Shown here one piece after another: positions 1 to 10,672 of a stretch of DNA of 29,639 nucleotides. Numbering within the stretch: the first letter of the stretch is position 1; each line of letters opens with the position of its first letter. Location of the stretch: positions 1 through 29,639 of the forward strand of contig JASWJB010000432.1 in NCBI GenBank assembly GCA_032433595.1. Direction: 5' to 3'. Both the position numbers and the translations under genes were made by a program. The notes under the pieces were generated by a model that ran no database searches, was not told the DNA's origin, and saw only the letters and a list, made by a program, of their open reading frames with translations. This DNA comes from Conoideocrella luteorostrata (Eukaryota; Ascomycota; Sordariomycetes; Hypocreales; Clavicipitaceae).

Positions 1-1067
1 ATTGTTCCTGGGTTTCACATTGCTTTTAATTACGACGACACAGCCCGCTCACGCCTCTGTAGCGTTCAATTTGTCGTAATTGCGTGCATGGTTTAGCACG
101 CCGACGGGAGTATGGCCGGTAATTGTCTGCTTTGAGAGACATCTTTCATCGATACCTGCTCGAGCACAGCCAGGGCCGAAACTCGCTGCTTTTGCTGGCA
201 TTGCATTGCCAAGTACCTCCTTACAAGCAATCGCTTTTTCCCTGATACTCCAGGAGAGAATGCACATTTCTTCTGCGGACCAAAAGGGTTCACGCTCTTT
301 CATTGGTGTCGCAAGGAGAATTCATTCCACTCAACAATACCATTGAACATTGTTCAGCCGTATCACTAGTCTCACGAAGGGAGGCATTCCAGGCGCCACC
401 AACACCGCATCCAACATGCATGAGCCATGTCGTCGTGACGACGACGTCTGATGCATTGTAAAATAAATGGAAGATCAAGAATCTCTTTCCCGCCCAATCA
501 GATAGCCCATAGCTCCGTCTGGTGGCCATATAGAGTCTCTGCAGCGGCAGGAGGGAAGCATGGAGCAGCGCGCGACCAAGTTGAGCCTTTTGGTGATGCG
601 ATAGCCAGGACGTCCTTGTGGTGGTGATGACACCTTGAGTGTGACATGTCCCGGAGCAATTGCAGCGGCATTGGGCAGCGGCATTAGTGCGTGCGCTGCG
701 GGTTTAGCGCCATTTACAGCACGGACAGCGCGCTGGCCCAGGCGACAGAGCCACTACGGTAAGAATCTGGAAGGGTGCTTCTTGGCGCAGCACGTCCAGT
801 GAAGCCGCTGACTTGTTTTTTGCCAGGTCCTGCTGTATTGTTGTTGGCTCTTTGTCCGTATTTGCTTTGCCCGTTTGTTGGCCGGTTATTGTTATTGTCG
901 CCCCGATGCGCTCTCCAATTTTACCCCGAAATCTGACGTCTGCCCGATCCCGCTCATACCCGTCCGCCACTCCAACCCTGGCGTCCAAGCTCCCCGGCAC
1001 ATTTCTAGCACCTCTGTTTGTTATTTTATTTTATTTTATTTTTTGGTTCGGTTTGGTTAACAGTAAT
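1..1067. other. 5' flank without a supported gene
   Basis: This stretch is more GC-rich than most spacers here and carries short overlapping open frames on both strands. None has a recognisable domain, a convincing start or splice signals. The frame of the downstream JmjC gene stays open back to about 813, but only TTG and an internal ATG at 906 lie there, and the translation is hydrophobic and low in complexity. I read it as promoter and 5' UTR. A T-rich pentanucleotide run lies at 1020-1044. An exon of a gene that starts outside the window cannot be excluded for 49-303 on the minus strand. Confidence 0.5.
1020..1044. repeat. (TTTTA)n microsatellite upstream of the JmjC gene
   Basis: About four copies of a TTTTA pentamer followed by a T run lie 25-50 bp before the proposed start codon. 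Such T-rich tracts are common in fungal core promoters and 5' UTRs. They make it unlikely that translation starts further upstream. Confidence 0.7.
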
Positions 1068-3215
1068 ATGCTCATCAGTGAGTTTAACATGTCGTCTATT
1101 GAAGCCAAGCTCCATCGCGTCAAAGCCATGGTGACGGCGGTTCAGGAGGAGCTGAGCACTACCAAATGTCGCAAAGTAAGCAAGGCGGCTGTCGCGAATT
1201 TTGGGCACTCTGATCTTCGGGCTACTATCAAAGCAATTGAGCGGATCTGCAGTGGGTTGAAAAATATCCAGGGTTCCATGATGGCGTTGAAATCACAGGC
1301 ACAAGCACAGACCCGGAGCTCCATGAAGAATGAAAAATCACGAGCACTTACTCAGCTGCACACCCCGGAAGCAGCGTGCGGACAGCAGCAGCAACCGGTT
1401 GTAAATCGCGTCGCACAGCTTCGGCCAAAATTGTCAGTCCCCCAGCCCATAATGGAACGACCGGCAACTCCAGACTCAACCGGCTCGTCATCTCAATCGC
1501 TCACAGACCCCGATGAATTCCTCTGTGCTGCTTGGCAGGACGCCGCCATATCACCGCCAGACACCGTTCATTCGTTGGCGTCCGAGACTGTTCAAACACT
1601 GCGAATTGAGCAAATGGGAGTTGGCCTGGTTGACAGCCTCAAGTATCTCATAGAGTCGCCCTCGTTTTCCGGAAAGATCACACTGGAGGACCTCTACGAC
1701 ATCGAATGGGAGAACGTCAACTTCAAGCAGCCCCAGAAGTCGGAGCAGTGGGCCGTCATGTACAAGTCTGCTCCAATTGCGCCGGGGTGCACCGGCTTGG
1801 AAAAGTCATACCTGAATCACCTAAAGCCTCTGGGTCTTGCGATGCCGGTACCATGCCCAACAAACGAAGAGGTCTTGACGTTTCTGGACCAACTGCTGAG
1901 CAACCCGCCAAGAGAGCCATTACAATACTACGTCGGGCCGCGACTGCTTTCGACCTTTGGAGAGCTGCTTCATTCGGGACCTGTGCTCTCAGACCTATAT
2001 CAAATAAAAGGTGTCAACTCCGTATACGATCATCTCGGAGAGAAAGGATCAGGCACCGCATTTCATCGCGAAGACGCACTTGTACGTTCTTGCAATCTTA
2101 CTCTCGCTGGAGCAAAAGTGTGGATCATGATCCGAGAGCATCACACCGAAAAGTTTGAGGATTACGTCCGCACGTTCGCTCGCGACGGTTGCGACCAGTT
2201 TGTCCGACATAAGGGCATCTTCGTCAGCCCATCTGAACTACAGAAACAAAAAATTGACTTTGATATACACTGCACGAAGCCTGGGGATTTGATAATTACA
2301 CAACCAAAGCAGTACCATGCTGTGATTAACTTTTCCGACAGCTACGCTATTTCAACAAACTTTGTTTTTCCTGATGAAGATCCTTTTCCTCTCGAACTAC
2401 GAGTTTGTTCTAAATGTGGGCTCCGCAACGTGTACGACCAAGGGAAGTTGAAATCGGCAGAGCAACTTTCCAAGTTACAACATTGCGCAGATGAGATATT
2501 GAAGCAAGAACCAGACTGCATGCTGCCGAAGTTTAACCGCTTCAATCCCCCAAGTACAACCGTCTTTAAGCTAGCGGCACTACTTCATACCAAGGCAGTA
2601 ATCATACAGTTCATGAACATTGTCACTGCCAGCCGCCAAAATGGTAATCGGAGAGTGTACGAGAGCTCTGAAAACCCAGAAGAGCGCATCTGGCAGCATT
2701 TGTGCAACATCACCAAATCTGAGGGCGAATCAGATTTGCAAGCAGTCTATCGTCGATACGACCAGCTACTTCTCGCTGAAGATCTGGAAAAGGCCAAACA
2801 GGGACGACTAAGATCTAATCCGGATTTTCTCCATAGCATATGCCAGAGAGCCAACTGGAACATGAACCAGCTTCACTGGAACCGAAGATGTGGTCAAACT
2901 TGGAAGAAACTCTCCGGGGGGTTAAACGGCTTGATCTACTTCATTCCTACAACCAGGACTCTTCCTGGTAATAAAGTATCAATGAAAGAGTACATTGAGA
3001 TTGCACAAGATGAGGCCAGCGTTAAATACTTTCAGGAGCTTCTCGATGATGACTACATTTCCAAGCTTTGTACCGCTGGACAAGCATTTCAGCAGAGCCA
3101 CAGAGGGGCGCCGCTTCCCGCACTCAAGTGGGAGGCAGAAAACATGCAACATCTGTTATCATTGTCGACGAATGATTTGTTACCCTACCTGGAACTTGCA
3201 GCTGACGCCGATTGA
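1068..3215 (+). CDS. KDM4/JMJD2-like JmjC-domain protein (putative histone lysine demethylase)
   Basis: Predicted Fe(II)/2-oxoglutarate oxygenase of the JmjC class, expected to act on chromatin in the nucleus. One uninterrupted frame gives 715 residues from the ATG at 1068; the ATG at 1089 is equally possible (708 residues). Residues about 315-435 resemble the KDM4 catalytic core. The iron ligands are H333, E335 (in FHRED) and H417 (in KQYHAVIN). N343 and K350 (in GAKVW) match the co-substrate region. C375 and H381 have the spacing of half of the KDM4 zinc site, and C447/C450 (CSKC) could supply the rest. I see no JmjN, PHD or Tudor domain. The N-terminal 150 residues are helical and then rich in Q, S and P. 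The residues support an active enzyme; substrate and site specificity cannot be read. It is convergent with the PAS gene downstream. Confidence 0.85.
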   Translation: MLISEFNMSSIEAKLHRVKAMVTAVQEELSTTKCRKVSKAAVANFGHSDLRATIKAIERICSGLKNIQGSMMALKSQAQAQTRSSMKNEKSRALTQLHTPEAACGQQQQPVVNRVAQLRPKLSVPQPIMERPATPDSTGSSSQSLTDPDEFLCAAWQDAAISPPDTVHSLASETVQTLRIEQMGVGLVDSLKYLIESPSFSGKITLEDLYDIEWENVNFKQPQKSEQWAVMYKSAPIAPGCTGLEKSYLNHLKPLGLAMPVPCPTNEEVLTFLDQLLSNPPREPLQYYVGPRLLSTFGELLHSGPVLSDLYQIKGVNSVYDHLGEKGSGTAFHREDALVRSCNLTLAGAKVWIMIREHHTEKFEDYVRTFARDGCDQFVRHKGIFVSPSELQKQKIDFDIHCTKPGDLIITQPKQYHAVINFSDSYAISTNFVFPDEDPFPLELRVCSKCGLRNVYDQGKLKSAEQLSKLQHCADEILKQEPDCMLPKFNRFNPPSTTVFKLAALLHTKAVIIQFMNIVTASRQNGNRRVYESSENPEERIWQHLCNITKSEGESDLQAVYRRYDQLLLAEDLEKAKQGRLRSNPDFLHSICQRANWNMNQLHWNRRCGQTWKKLSGGLNGLIYFIPTTRTLPGNKVSMKEYIEIAQDEASVKYFQELLDDDYISKLCTAGQAFQQSHRGAPLPALKWEAENMQHLLSLSTNDLLPYLELAADAD

Positions 3216-4092
3216 TGTTGGCGATTAAGTACGCATTATCACCAGATCCTAGCCTCATTGATCAATGCAGATGTATACCATATGCAACAAGGAAGGGAGT
3301 TCGAAACAAAGAACGGAGCTCTGGGTTAGAAGGAAGGAAAGTTTATCACTGGCACTGCACAATTTATGATATTACGATATATAGTTAAAATAGTTCCACA
3401 CTCTGTAAATATAATGTGTCCTGTACACTAAGGATAGCAAGCATGATGATGAAATTGAAAACTCGTTTTGGTCAATGCTAACTATCTTAGTTACTTTCTT
3501 GGGCATTTTTTATTTTTTCATTTGCCTGATATAACAAATGCAGACTCGGATTAATCCCAAACATTCAATTAGAGGACGCAAACATGCCTTCTGTCAGCAA
3601 TGCAGCCAGCGCACGGACCACATTGAGGTCAACCATTGTTGTGGCCCGTGCGCTCTCAGGCGAGGCGGCTCACTAAGCGTTGTCTGCGCGACTACCCTAC
3701 ACAGAGACATACGCTCTCTGAAGCAGTCGAATAGGGATTTCGGAGCGGTGATTACTTTATTTTCACGGTATTATTGATCTTCGATAAGTATCGAGAAATT
3801 ATTGTGTCATTTTTGTGACTTGGGTCGAGACAAAAACCATATGTCAAATGGTGCATTGAAATTTCTTGTGTTGACCGCACTAGATCTAAGCTGGTGGCAT
3901 AAGCACTATTACACAACAAAACAGTTTGTTTGAAGCTACTGCTCTAAGTCATTGGGGCACTGATAGCAGCATCGTGACTGTAGTTGCATGAATTATTACA
4001 TGCAGCTAGAACCTATGGCAATATTCTATTTTTGGGAACAAAAGACTACTTTACTTATATCTATCTTAATCGTTCAGTGTTTTTCGTTGGCT
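3216..4092. other. Convergent intergenic spacer
   Basis: This 0.9 kb AT-rich spacer lies between two converging genes and should hold both 3' UTRs and terminators. A 79-codon frame at 3538-3777 on the plus strand has no recognisable domain and no codon-use support. I see no gene, repeat or RNA here. Confidence 0.6.
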
Positions 4093-4902
4093 CTAAGGAG
4101 CTGCTATTTGTAGAACAATGAAGTAGAAAGACGCTTGCTTTACCAGGCATGCATAGACAGACAATGATTGACGATTTCCACATGGTCCCTTGAACGTCAG
4201 AACGTCCTGTTTGTGGGATTTGTAGAGCTCGACATCCTTAACTGCAACCCCCAAGCCCTGGACAGCATACCCTTCCAGCCACATTATTGGTGGTAAGTAG
4301 TTCGGTTCATGCTTGGTCCGCATATCGTGGAAAAACCTTCGTATCAGGCGAACTCTGTCAATATCCGCAACCGATACGACTTCCTCCAAACTTTTGCCTA
4401 TTATGTCCGAAAGTCTAGTTGCGAAGCAGAATGTTGCAGAAACTTTTACAAATTTAAGATCCATACTTAAATAAGCAACACACGCCGCTGAGTTGTCGAT
4501 AGCGTGCCCTCCAAGTTTGAAAACGTTGAAAAGCGAATCTTTACTGCTATCTATAGCCGTTGGAGCCAGAGGAATTTGCCGGCGCTCTTTATTCAAAAAT
4601 GGGGGGTCCGTTTGCTTGGACCATAGTGCTCTTGATGGATGCTGCTCTTCAACGTGAAGTCGTGGATTTGACACCATTATAGAACCGTGCCGTGGTCTTC
4701 CACGCCTCTTTTGCGGCACGTCGGCGCAATCAAACTCTGTCCCACGCGTGCGGCATCGCAAGCACGGCCGCTGACCTAATTATCAGTTAGCAAGCATATA
4801 AATATAATATATGTACCAACGCGGATAGACAGGTTTTAATCGTTTGCCTAAACATGGAAAATGCAGCTTTGTGGGAGGGCCTCGGTGCATTGAACGTACC
4901 AT
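4093..4902 (-). CDS. Small PAS-domain protein with degenerate Zn2Cys6 finger (possible decaying regulator)
   Basis: Proposed fungal transcription-factor type protein of 254 residues in two exons on the minus strand, 4902-4821 and 4775-4093, with a 45-nt intron ending in a GCTAAC branch site and TTAG. The second exon reads QRPCLRC, then a sixth cysteine, then a basic KRRGRPR segment: the second half of a Zn(II)2Cys6 finger with its usual basic tail. The first half, in exon 1, aligns by spacing (C-x6-position, with KRLK kept) but has His at cysteine 1 and Pro at cysteine 3, so four of six ligands remain. Residues about 115-220 look like a PAS fold (AYLSMDLKFVKVSATF, then a VSVADIDRVR segment). 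The ATG at 4902 and the 5' splice site are inferred. The long exon alone has no ATG before the finger, which is why I added exon 1. It may be a pseudogene or may have lost DNA binding. Confidence 0.5.
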
Positions 4903-7574
4903 CACATCTAGAGTGGTGGAACAGCGTTAGCGAGATGGCCTTGTTTTGTGACTAAGGAGTAGTTTTTGGAGGAAAATATACCGAAGATGAGCGCTTCTGC
5001 AGCAAACGCAAGCTGATGAAATGTGGCCGATATGTCTCCCGGTGAGCCGTGCGCTGTTTTTTAGCCGTCTCACAGGGGAGCGTTGTCCAAGAGATTGACC
5101 ACTTTGTTGCCACATCGGAATTGATTCGGAAGAAGACGAGCTCCCAGTTGCTTCACCAATCGAGCTCTGGCCATCATTGTGCTTCATATACGATTTTAGC
5201 TGACCAGATTCTGGACTATTTAGGTAATACAATGGCTGGGCGTGTCGATCTATCGGCCGAACACCTGGTGCTGGGGCAGCGAACATGATCGGTTCAGCTT
5301 CGTATCCATGTATGGTCTAATCATGTGTTAGTCCCGGTCTTGTCAGCTTGCGCCGGTGGATAATTTCTCTACCGAGGCGTTAGTTTTTAAAGCAGGTGTG
5401 ACACGTACGGAAGATGCAACTCGGTTTGTGTGAAGATGCCGATTTGAACTGCTACAAGTTGCAGGGTCGATGGGCCATGATGAATGCTTTAAGGACTTTT
5501 CCCAGATTTTGTGTTGCCTGGCCGCTGTGGGACGGTGGCCGTCCTTGGAATGAGTCTTGAATGATTTTCTATGCGACTTCGATGACTAGATCGCATTCCC
5601 GTCATCCGTAGCTTAACGAATATAACAGTCCGATGAGATTGACTAAAGGTTCCACCCGCTGGCAGTTCTGTCCGAATGCACTAGTTGGCTTCATGGCCGG
5701 AACTGAACTCCGAATGCTACGTACAAATGGAATGTGCGCTTTTTGTGGACAGGGATAACTACCCACCATGTCCGGTTGCAGAGCTGCTGCACACAACCCA
5801 CTCGACCATAGCGCCATCCCTCGTTTCTCCCGAATCGAAAATGTCGTTGATAACGATGACTGCGAGTCATGAATTCGTCTGCGTCGATGGTGGCAACAAT
5901 TTGGGTTTACGGCTGCGCGACAGCGAGAGTTGGACACGGAGCGCAAAAGCAAAATAGACTAGATGTGGTGGGCTGTACTTTTATCCATCCAGAACTCTAT
6001 TATGGATGGCTACGATATGGTTAATACAAGGGTTATCTTACGATTATTGCTACATAAATAGGAGTGAGTACCTGTATTTTTCCGACTGGCGATGAGTCTC
6101 ATCGTACGCTTCTCATGCTCGACGGATCCTCAGTGCAGAACGAAGCAGATTAGCAGCATCAACATTCAATATAACTCAATGCTGTGATTTACATCATTGT
6201 TGGTTGCAGTCTCGCATGTCAAGCCCACACACACACTTTGTTTACTGCCTAATTCTAATCGTGCAAGTGCTCCCTAGTTGGTTAGCTGGGCCACCACCAG
6301 ACTTGCCGGCTGCAACTTGGGTACGCAACTTCGGTCCTTTTACTGCTTCGGTAACTTTTTATCAACTAGGAATATTGCCAATGCAGGAAAATAACCGATT
6401 TCTACGCGATTTTCTCCCCCCTTAGAGTTCGCATAACTCCCGAGACGCCTCGTCCCACTATCCCATCAACGCCTCAACAGCGCCTTTGGGTAATCGGAGA
6501 CAGATGTTCAGCTTAAGGGATCATCTGATTCAGGCGGAAATGATTCAAATTCGACGACCTGCGCCATGATGTGAATGATCTTTTCAGGTTGCGCCGTCTG
6601 GAACAGGCATTACTAACCTTGCCCCTAAATGCACCGCCCTTGCCTCCAAGAACTAGTTTGTGTGTACTAATATTGGACAGGCTGCTGTTGACCAACGGGC
6701 TAGGCTAGTCAGAAGACAGCCGAACGCCGGCAGTCCGATCCGGCGATGAGAGACAGGACGCTAATGTCACTAGCGGTTTCGTAAAGGACGTCGAGGAGGG
6801 TTCCATCTCTAATTTAGCTGCGACCTTGTTTTTAATGCCATACTATTTATTGGTTGGCTTCAAAAGTCAAACATATTTGTCCGTATAGGGTTAGGCGTTG
6901 ACGGCAAGGATGCTCGGTACCCTCGGGACCGGCTAAGCATAGAAAAGGGGCATACCATCGGACCCACCTGTCTTATAAAGGATGACCAGCGTCACTGGGA
7001 GCTACGGAGAGAGGCGGCGTAGCTAAGGCACCTTCTTCCGCTGTAATTTCTTCTGCTCTGGTGCTCTTTGTTTTCTCAATGTACATGGGAGGATGGATAT
7101 TATGCAAGTTACATTAGACTTGTAAGATTAAACTATTTATGAAAACAATCAATGGTATATTCTTGAACGGTATGTGTAGTTCGTGGTAACCAGTGGCTGG
7201 TACTTGCAATAGCCATAATAATCTAATTATGCTGGGAAGAAGGCAAGGAACAGCTCTGTGTTACTTGATTAGGGACAAATATTCTTGATTTCTATTCGAT
7301 TGCCGATTATTAAAACTCTTGTAGAATTCAAATTGGCTGGTGTTGATCGCGGCGTAAGAGGCGGTTGAAGACCTCACGAGAGGCTGGTAAGCTGACATGC
7401 GGCTCTTTTGTTAGTGCTTTCCATTGCAACAGCGAAATACCGCGATGAATACATACAATATGAACGTAAACCGACTTCCGTCCGGTACCTGATATCCGAT
7501 CTCATCATGGGATCTCAAAGCAGCAATAAATTGCTCTGAACCACAGCTCAGGAAAACGAAGTCTTTTTTTTTTT
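4903..7574. other. 2.7 kb gene-poor spacer
   Basis: Short frames occur on both strands (4927-5286, 5049-5288, 5602-5952, 5685-5957) but overlap each other and show no domain. A 69-codon frame from the ATG at 6216 to 6425 begins with a hydrophobic stretch (FVYCLILIVQVL) that could be a signal peptide; the rest is unrecognisable. A TATAAAGG motif at 6974-6981 followed by a pyrimidine-rich stretch looks promoter-like, with no convincing gene after it. I found no terminal repeats or transposase here. GC content varies, so this may be decayed gene or transposon sequence. Confidence 0.4.
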
Positions 7575-7886
7575 TCAGATCCCACAGTCTTCTTTTCGTG
7601 GATTGCAATACATTATGAGGCCAATCCAAGAAGGCAAGTATTTCCAAACATCTTGGTAGATGAGGCACGCGGCGCAATTTTCCACCGTCTGGAGGAATGG
7701 GGAACCACATGAGCAGATCGTGGCGCGGACTCCTCGAGCCAGCGCAAACTCTTTTTGGGCTGCCTCGCATTCCCGCAAACACCCAGCCTTGTCGGTAACG
7801 CTCGTAGAGACGCTTGAAAGTGAGGCACATAGGGTAGTTGCTAGAAGCCCCGTGAAGACAAGGGTGGCCCAATGTGGTGTAATCAT
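7575..7886 (-). CDS. Small secreted cysteine-rich protein (effector-like candidate)
   Basis: A single frame of 103 residues from the ATG at 7886. The first 20-22 residues form a clear signal peptide (hydrophobic core FTGLLATTLCAS). The mature part has eight cysteines, at residues 36, 40, 58, 60, 71, 74, 94 and 101, arranged CxxxC, CxC, CxxC and two singles, enough for four disulfides. The CSC...FLQTVENCAACL and DVWKYLPSWI segments resemble a common class of small secreted fungal proteins of unknown function. Action outside the cell, at the wall or in a host, is inference. The stop codon is followed at once by an A12 run on the coding strand; an intron or longer C-terminus there is possible. 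A T-rich TATA-like motif lies about 185 bp upstream. No homologue was checked. Confidence 0.6.
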   Translation of the reverse strand: MITPHWATLVFTGLLATTLCASLSSVSTSVTDKAGCLRECEAAQKEFALARGVRATICSCGSPFLQTVENCAACLIYQDVWKYLPSWIGLIMYCNPRKEDCGI

Positions 7887-10280
7887 TTTGTAGGATAAAT
7901 GCGGGAATTTAGAAGATGGGTGGTGCCGTAAAGATTCTAGTATGAATTTGTGAAGAGGAGCTTAAGTTCAACGAGTTTTGCCAGCTATCTGCATTTTAAA
8001 CAATACCAGCAGTGTTTTTGTCATGATACGACGAGGCTACGTTTTAATTTCTTCCAAACCGCTATCCCTTTATTTAAAGCTAGTGAGCACATACTTGGGT
8101 GACAAATAATCAGCTTTTCAAGCTGATCAGGGCAGGTAAAGAAAGGTCAGGGAGATAAAAATGTCAGGGATGCAAGTTTATTGGATATTTGAATAACTAA
8201 TTGTTCATATCAGTATTTGCTGTAGACCTCGCTTTTGAAGGAGGCGTTTCACATATCAAGGCGGACGGGAGAATGGCCTTCATCTTGTATATGACAACTG
8301 AGCCAGTTCGCCCGTTGGAAATTTGAAGTAACACAAACATGCCCTTATCAACGCGACCATCTTCAAAGTTGGTACATGTAGTCTGAAATCCAATTATCGA
8401 CCTCATTATTCAGCTTATAGCTCGAAGTTTTACATTCATAAGACGATAAACATTAGCGACTCTGGTCGACTACAACCACCTGCACGTGAAATCAAATTCA
8501 TTCCGCCTGCCAGCCTTGACTTCAAGCAAGAGAAGACTGGAGCCAAAGCTGACTTCATAGCACTGTACTGAAATCTGACATTTCAGTATAGCCTCAAGAC
8601 AGCCCAAGGAAGAGCACAAGGGCAAAGATTCAAGCAAGCCTTCAGCCAAACAAGCAAAAGCCCTACCCACTTGGGTACAATTTGCACGGAAAGCGGTAGG
8701 AGGTGCGCAAAATTGTGAGATTCAAAGTACAGCAGCAGCCCCTCACAGCCGTACTGGAAGGTTACAAGTGCGCAGCGCTGATACAAGTGTGCATTGTTGA
8801 AAAAAGTAAGAGTCGTGGCTGTACTCCGTACTTCCTACGGACTCACGAATCAAAAGGACTTATCACATGTGGGGGCTGGCCATTATTGTCGCAGAAGCAA
8901 GCCGCTGTTTACCGCCTGCAGTCGGACCTGCGCGAGGCGGTGGCAGTAAAACTTTTGCATGATGGATAGATTTGAGGTGCAATTAGACCTGTTTTCCCAA
9001 TTCCCTTGCGAGAAGTAGACACGTCGGAGGGAAGTGAGGAGGGATGAATCAGAAGCCAGAAAGCAACATGGGTTCGGTTTAATTAGACCACCTTTTGCAG
9101 ATGCAAGTAAATCAATTGTTCTTGTACTAATACTGTTCCGCTGACCAATCTGGCGAGGCAGACTGTTCTCTTCAGTTATATGATACTTGTAAAGCTGGCT
9201 CTTTTCCGTTCAGGACACTCTTCGATCCACACATACCCCTTACATCACTGACAGACGTCAATAGCAGAATAAACTCCACAGTAGAATTGTCTCAAGAAAG
9301 AAAAATCTAGCCTGCCAGCGCCTGCGGAAGATACAACTAACCCGAAGTGGTCAGATCATGACCAAGACGCTCCCTACCTGAATGTGGCTACGTAGCCCGG
9401 TAGAGGAAATCGTTGCTTTTTCCAATGGCAGTGTGGGAAATCCCTAGACTTACCTAAAGCCCGAGACAATACAAGGGGTTAAGCCAATCAATCCCAGGTA
9501 GGTTGGGTTACTCTCCGACTACAACGCAAATAAAAAAGTTTTAAATCTCATACTTGCTTATGTGCGTCTAGGTAATGTCGTCTTGTTGCAGCACGTCCTG
9601 GCGTCTCCTTCTGAACCCTCCCTACACCTATAGTGGCTGGGACGGAAACTATTACCCCTGCCAACAGTGCAAGCAGTAACAATCGCGGCATACATACAGT
9701 CTGACCTCAAACAATTAGGCAAGGAGTAATAAGATCTGGTGAGCATCTATGTCTGAGTATCTTATTCATCGGTAGTGCTGAACGTCACGTTCACCGACTG
9801 AGCCGACGACTTGGACGGTGATTGCTTATGCGCCCCACTCTGTTTTGTTTCCCATTGAGCAGCAGTCTAGACTCTAGCGCAGTGTTCAGGAAAAAGGAAC
9901 CTTGACTTTTTCCTGCAGGCTTGTCTATCTTCTCACGATGCCGGTAAGAGCAAATTGTAGCAAAAACAAAGACCTTCTTTTTGATGACTTAGAAATGAGA
10001 AACATACATCTGCTCCCTTTAGCCCCTGAGTCCATCTGGCAACATAGAGAGAAAAAGAAAAAGGGCAAAGCCAGAGAAGAAATCTCAGAGGCATTACTTG
10101 TGATATCGTGAATATAAATACCACTCTTTTGTCCGTAGAGTTGAGTTCCATCATCATCAGCATCAACTCTCATTTTCACAACACAGCCATTCGTTCAACC
10201 AGTCTATCTCGGCTTCTCCTTTCTTACACTCAAAAGTTTCCTACAACACATCCAGAAAGCTCACCTCCAAACCATCAAAC
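7887..10280. other. 2.4 kb divergent spacer before the hydrophobin
   Basis: This AT-rich spacer separates the minus-strand secreted protein from the plus-strand hydrophobin, so both promoters lie inside it. A 69-codon frame on the minus strand (8406-8197) starts with a real ATG and reads like protein in places, but I recognise no family. The frames at 8703-8969 and 9902-10111 have no support. I see no RNA gene or mobile element. Confidence 0.5.
10113..10120 (+). promoter_or_regulatory. TATA box of the hydrophobin gene
   Basis: A TATAAATA motif lies 161 bp before the hydrophobin ATG. It is followed by a CA/CT-rich leader typical of strongly expressed fungal genes. The assignment rests on position and consensus only. 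Confidence 0.6.
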
Positions 10281-10672
10281 ATGTTCAAATCCATCATCCT
10301 CACTCTCGCCGCTATCGCTGGCGCTTGTGCTATTCCCACCGGCTGGGAAGACCACAATACCGTTTCCAAGGGAGATACATGCGGCAACGGCAACAAGGTC
10401 CACTGCTGTGACTCTGAGACTGCTAAGCAGTTGACTGGCGCAGGGGTTATTCCTGTTACTGCGGATCTCCAGAATCTCCTCGGCCAATGCAACGAGGTCA
10501 TTCCCATCCTGTCTGGTCTAATTGGCAAGCAAGAATGCCAGCAGCAGACTATTTGCTGTGGTGAAATCCAGCAGAATGTACGTTATAGCTTTTCTTATGT
10601 CACTACATCTGCACTGTTTCTAACATTGTATAGGGCCTCGTGAACCTCGGCTGCACCCCTATCAACCTTTAA
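10281..10672 (+). CDS. Class I hydrophobin
   Basis: Hydrophobins are small secreted amphipathic proteins that self-assemble at air-water interfaces and coat aerial hyphae and conidia. Exons 10281-10577 and 10634-10672 join in phase 0 around a 56-nt intron (GTACGT start, CTAAC branch region, TATAG end) to give 111 residues. The signal peptide covers about residues 1-17. The eight cysteines, at 34, 42, 43, 70, 86, 92, 93 and 106, follow the C-CC-C-C-CC-C pattern, with spacings of 7, 26, 15, 5 and 12 and a five-residue tail. The long second spacing and overall pattern fit class I rather than class II. All eight cysteines are present, so I expect it to be functional. The codon use is markedly more C-ending than in its neighbours, consistent with high expression. 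Without the intron the frame would run on into a non-hydrophobin tail. Confidence 0.95.

Noticed and set aside
813..1067. N-terminal extension of the JmjC protein
   Set aside because: The frame is open but begins at TTG, is hydrophobic and low in complexity, and crosses a (TTTTA)n tract. It fits a 5' UTR better.
6216..6425. 69-codon frame with a hydrophobic leader
   Set aside because: The leader resembles a signal peptide, but there are no cysteines, repeats or conserved motifs after it, and such frames occur by chance in AT-rich DNA.
6890..7150. Possible solo LTR (TATAAAGG, pyrimidine-rich leader)
   Set aside because: I found no matching terminal dinucleotides, flanking duplication or second copy in the window.
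7411..7872. 153-codon minus-strand frame across the secreted protein gene
   Set aside because: It overlaps the 103-residue frame that has a signal peptide and ordered cysteines, and itself reads as an arginine-rich shadow running through an A12 tract.
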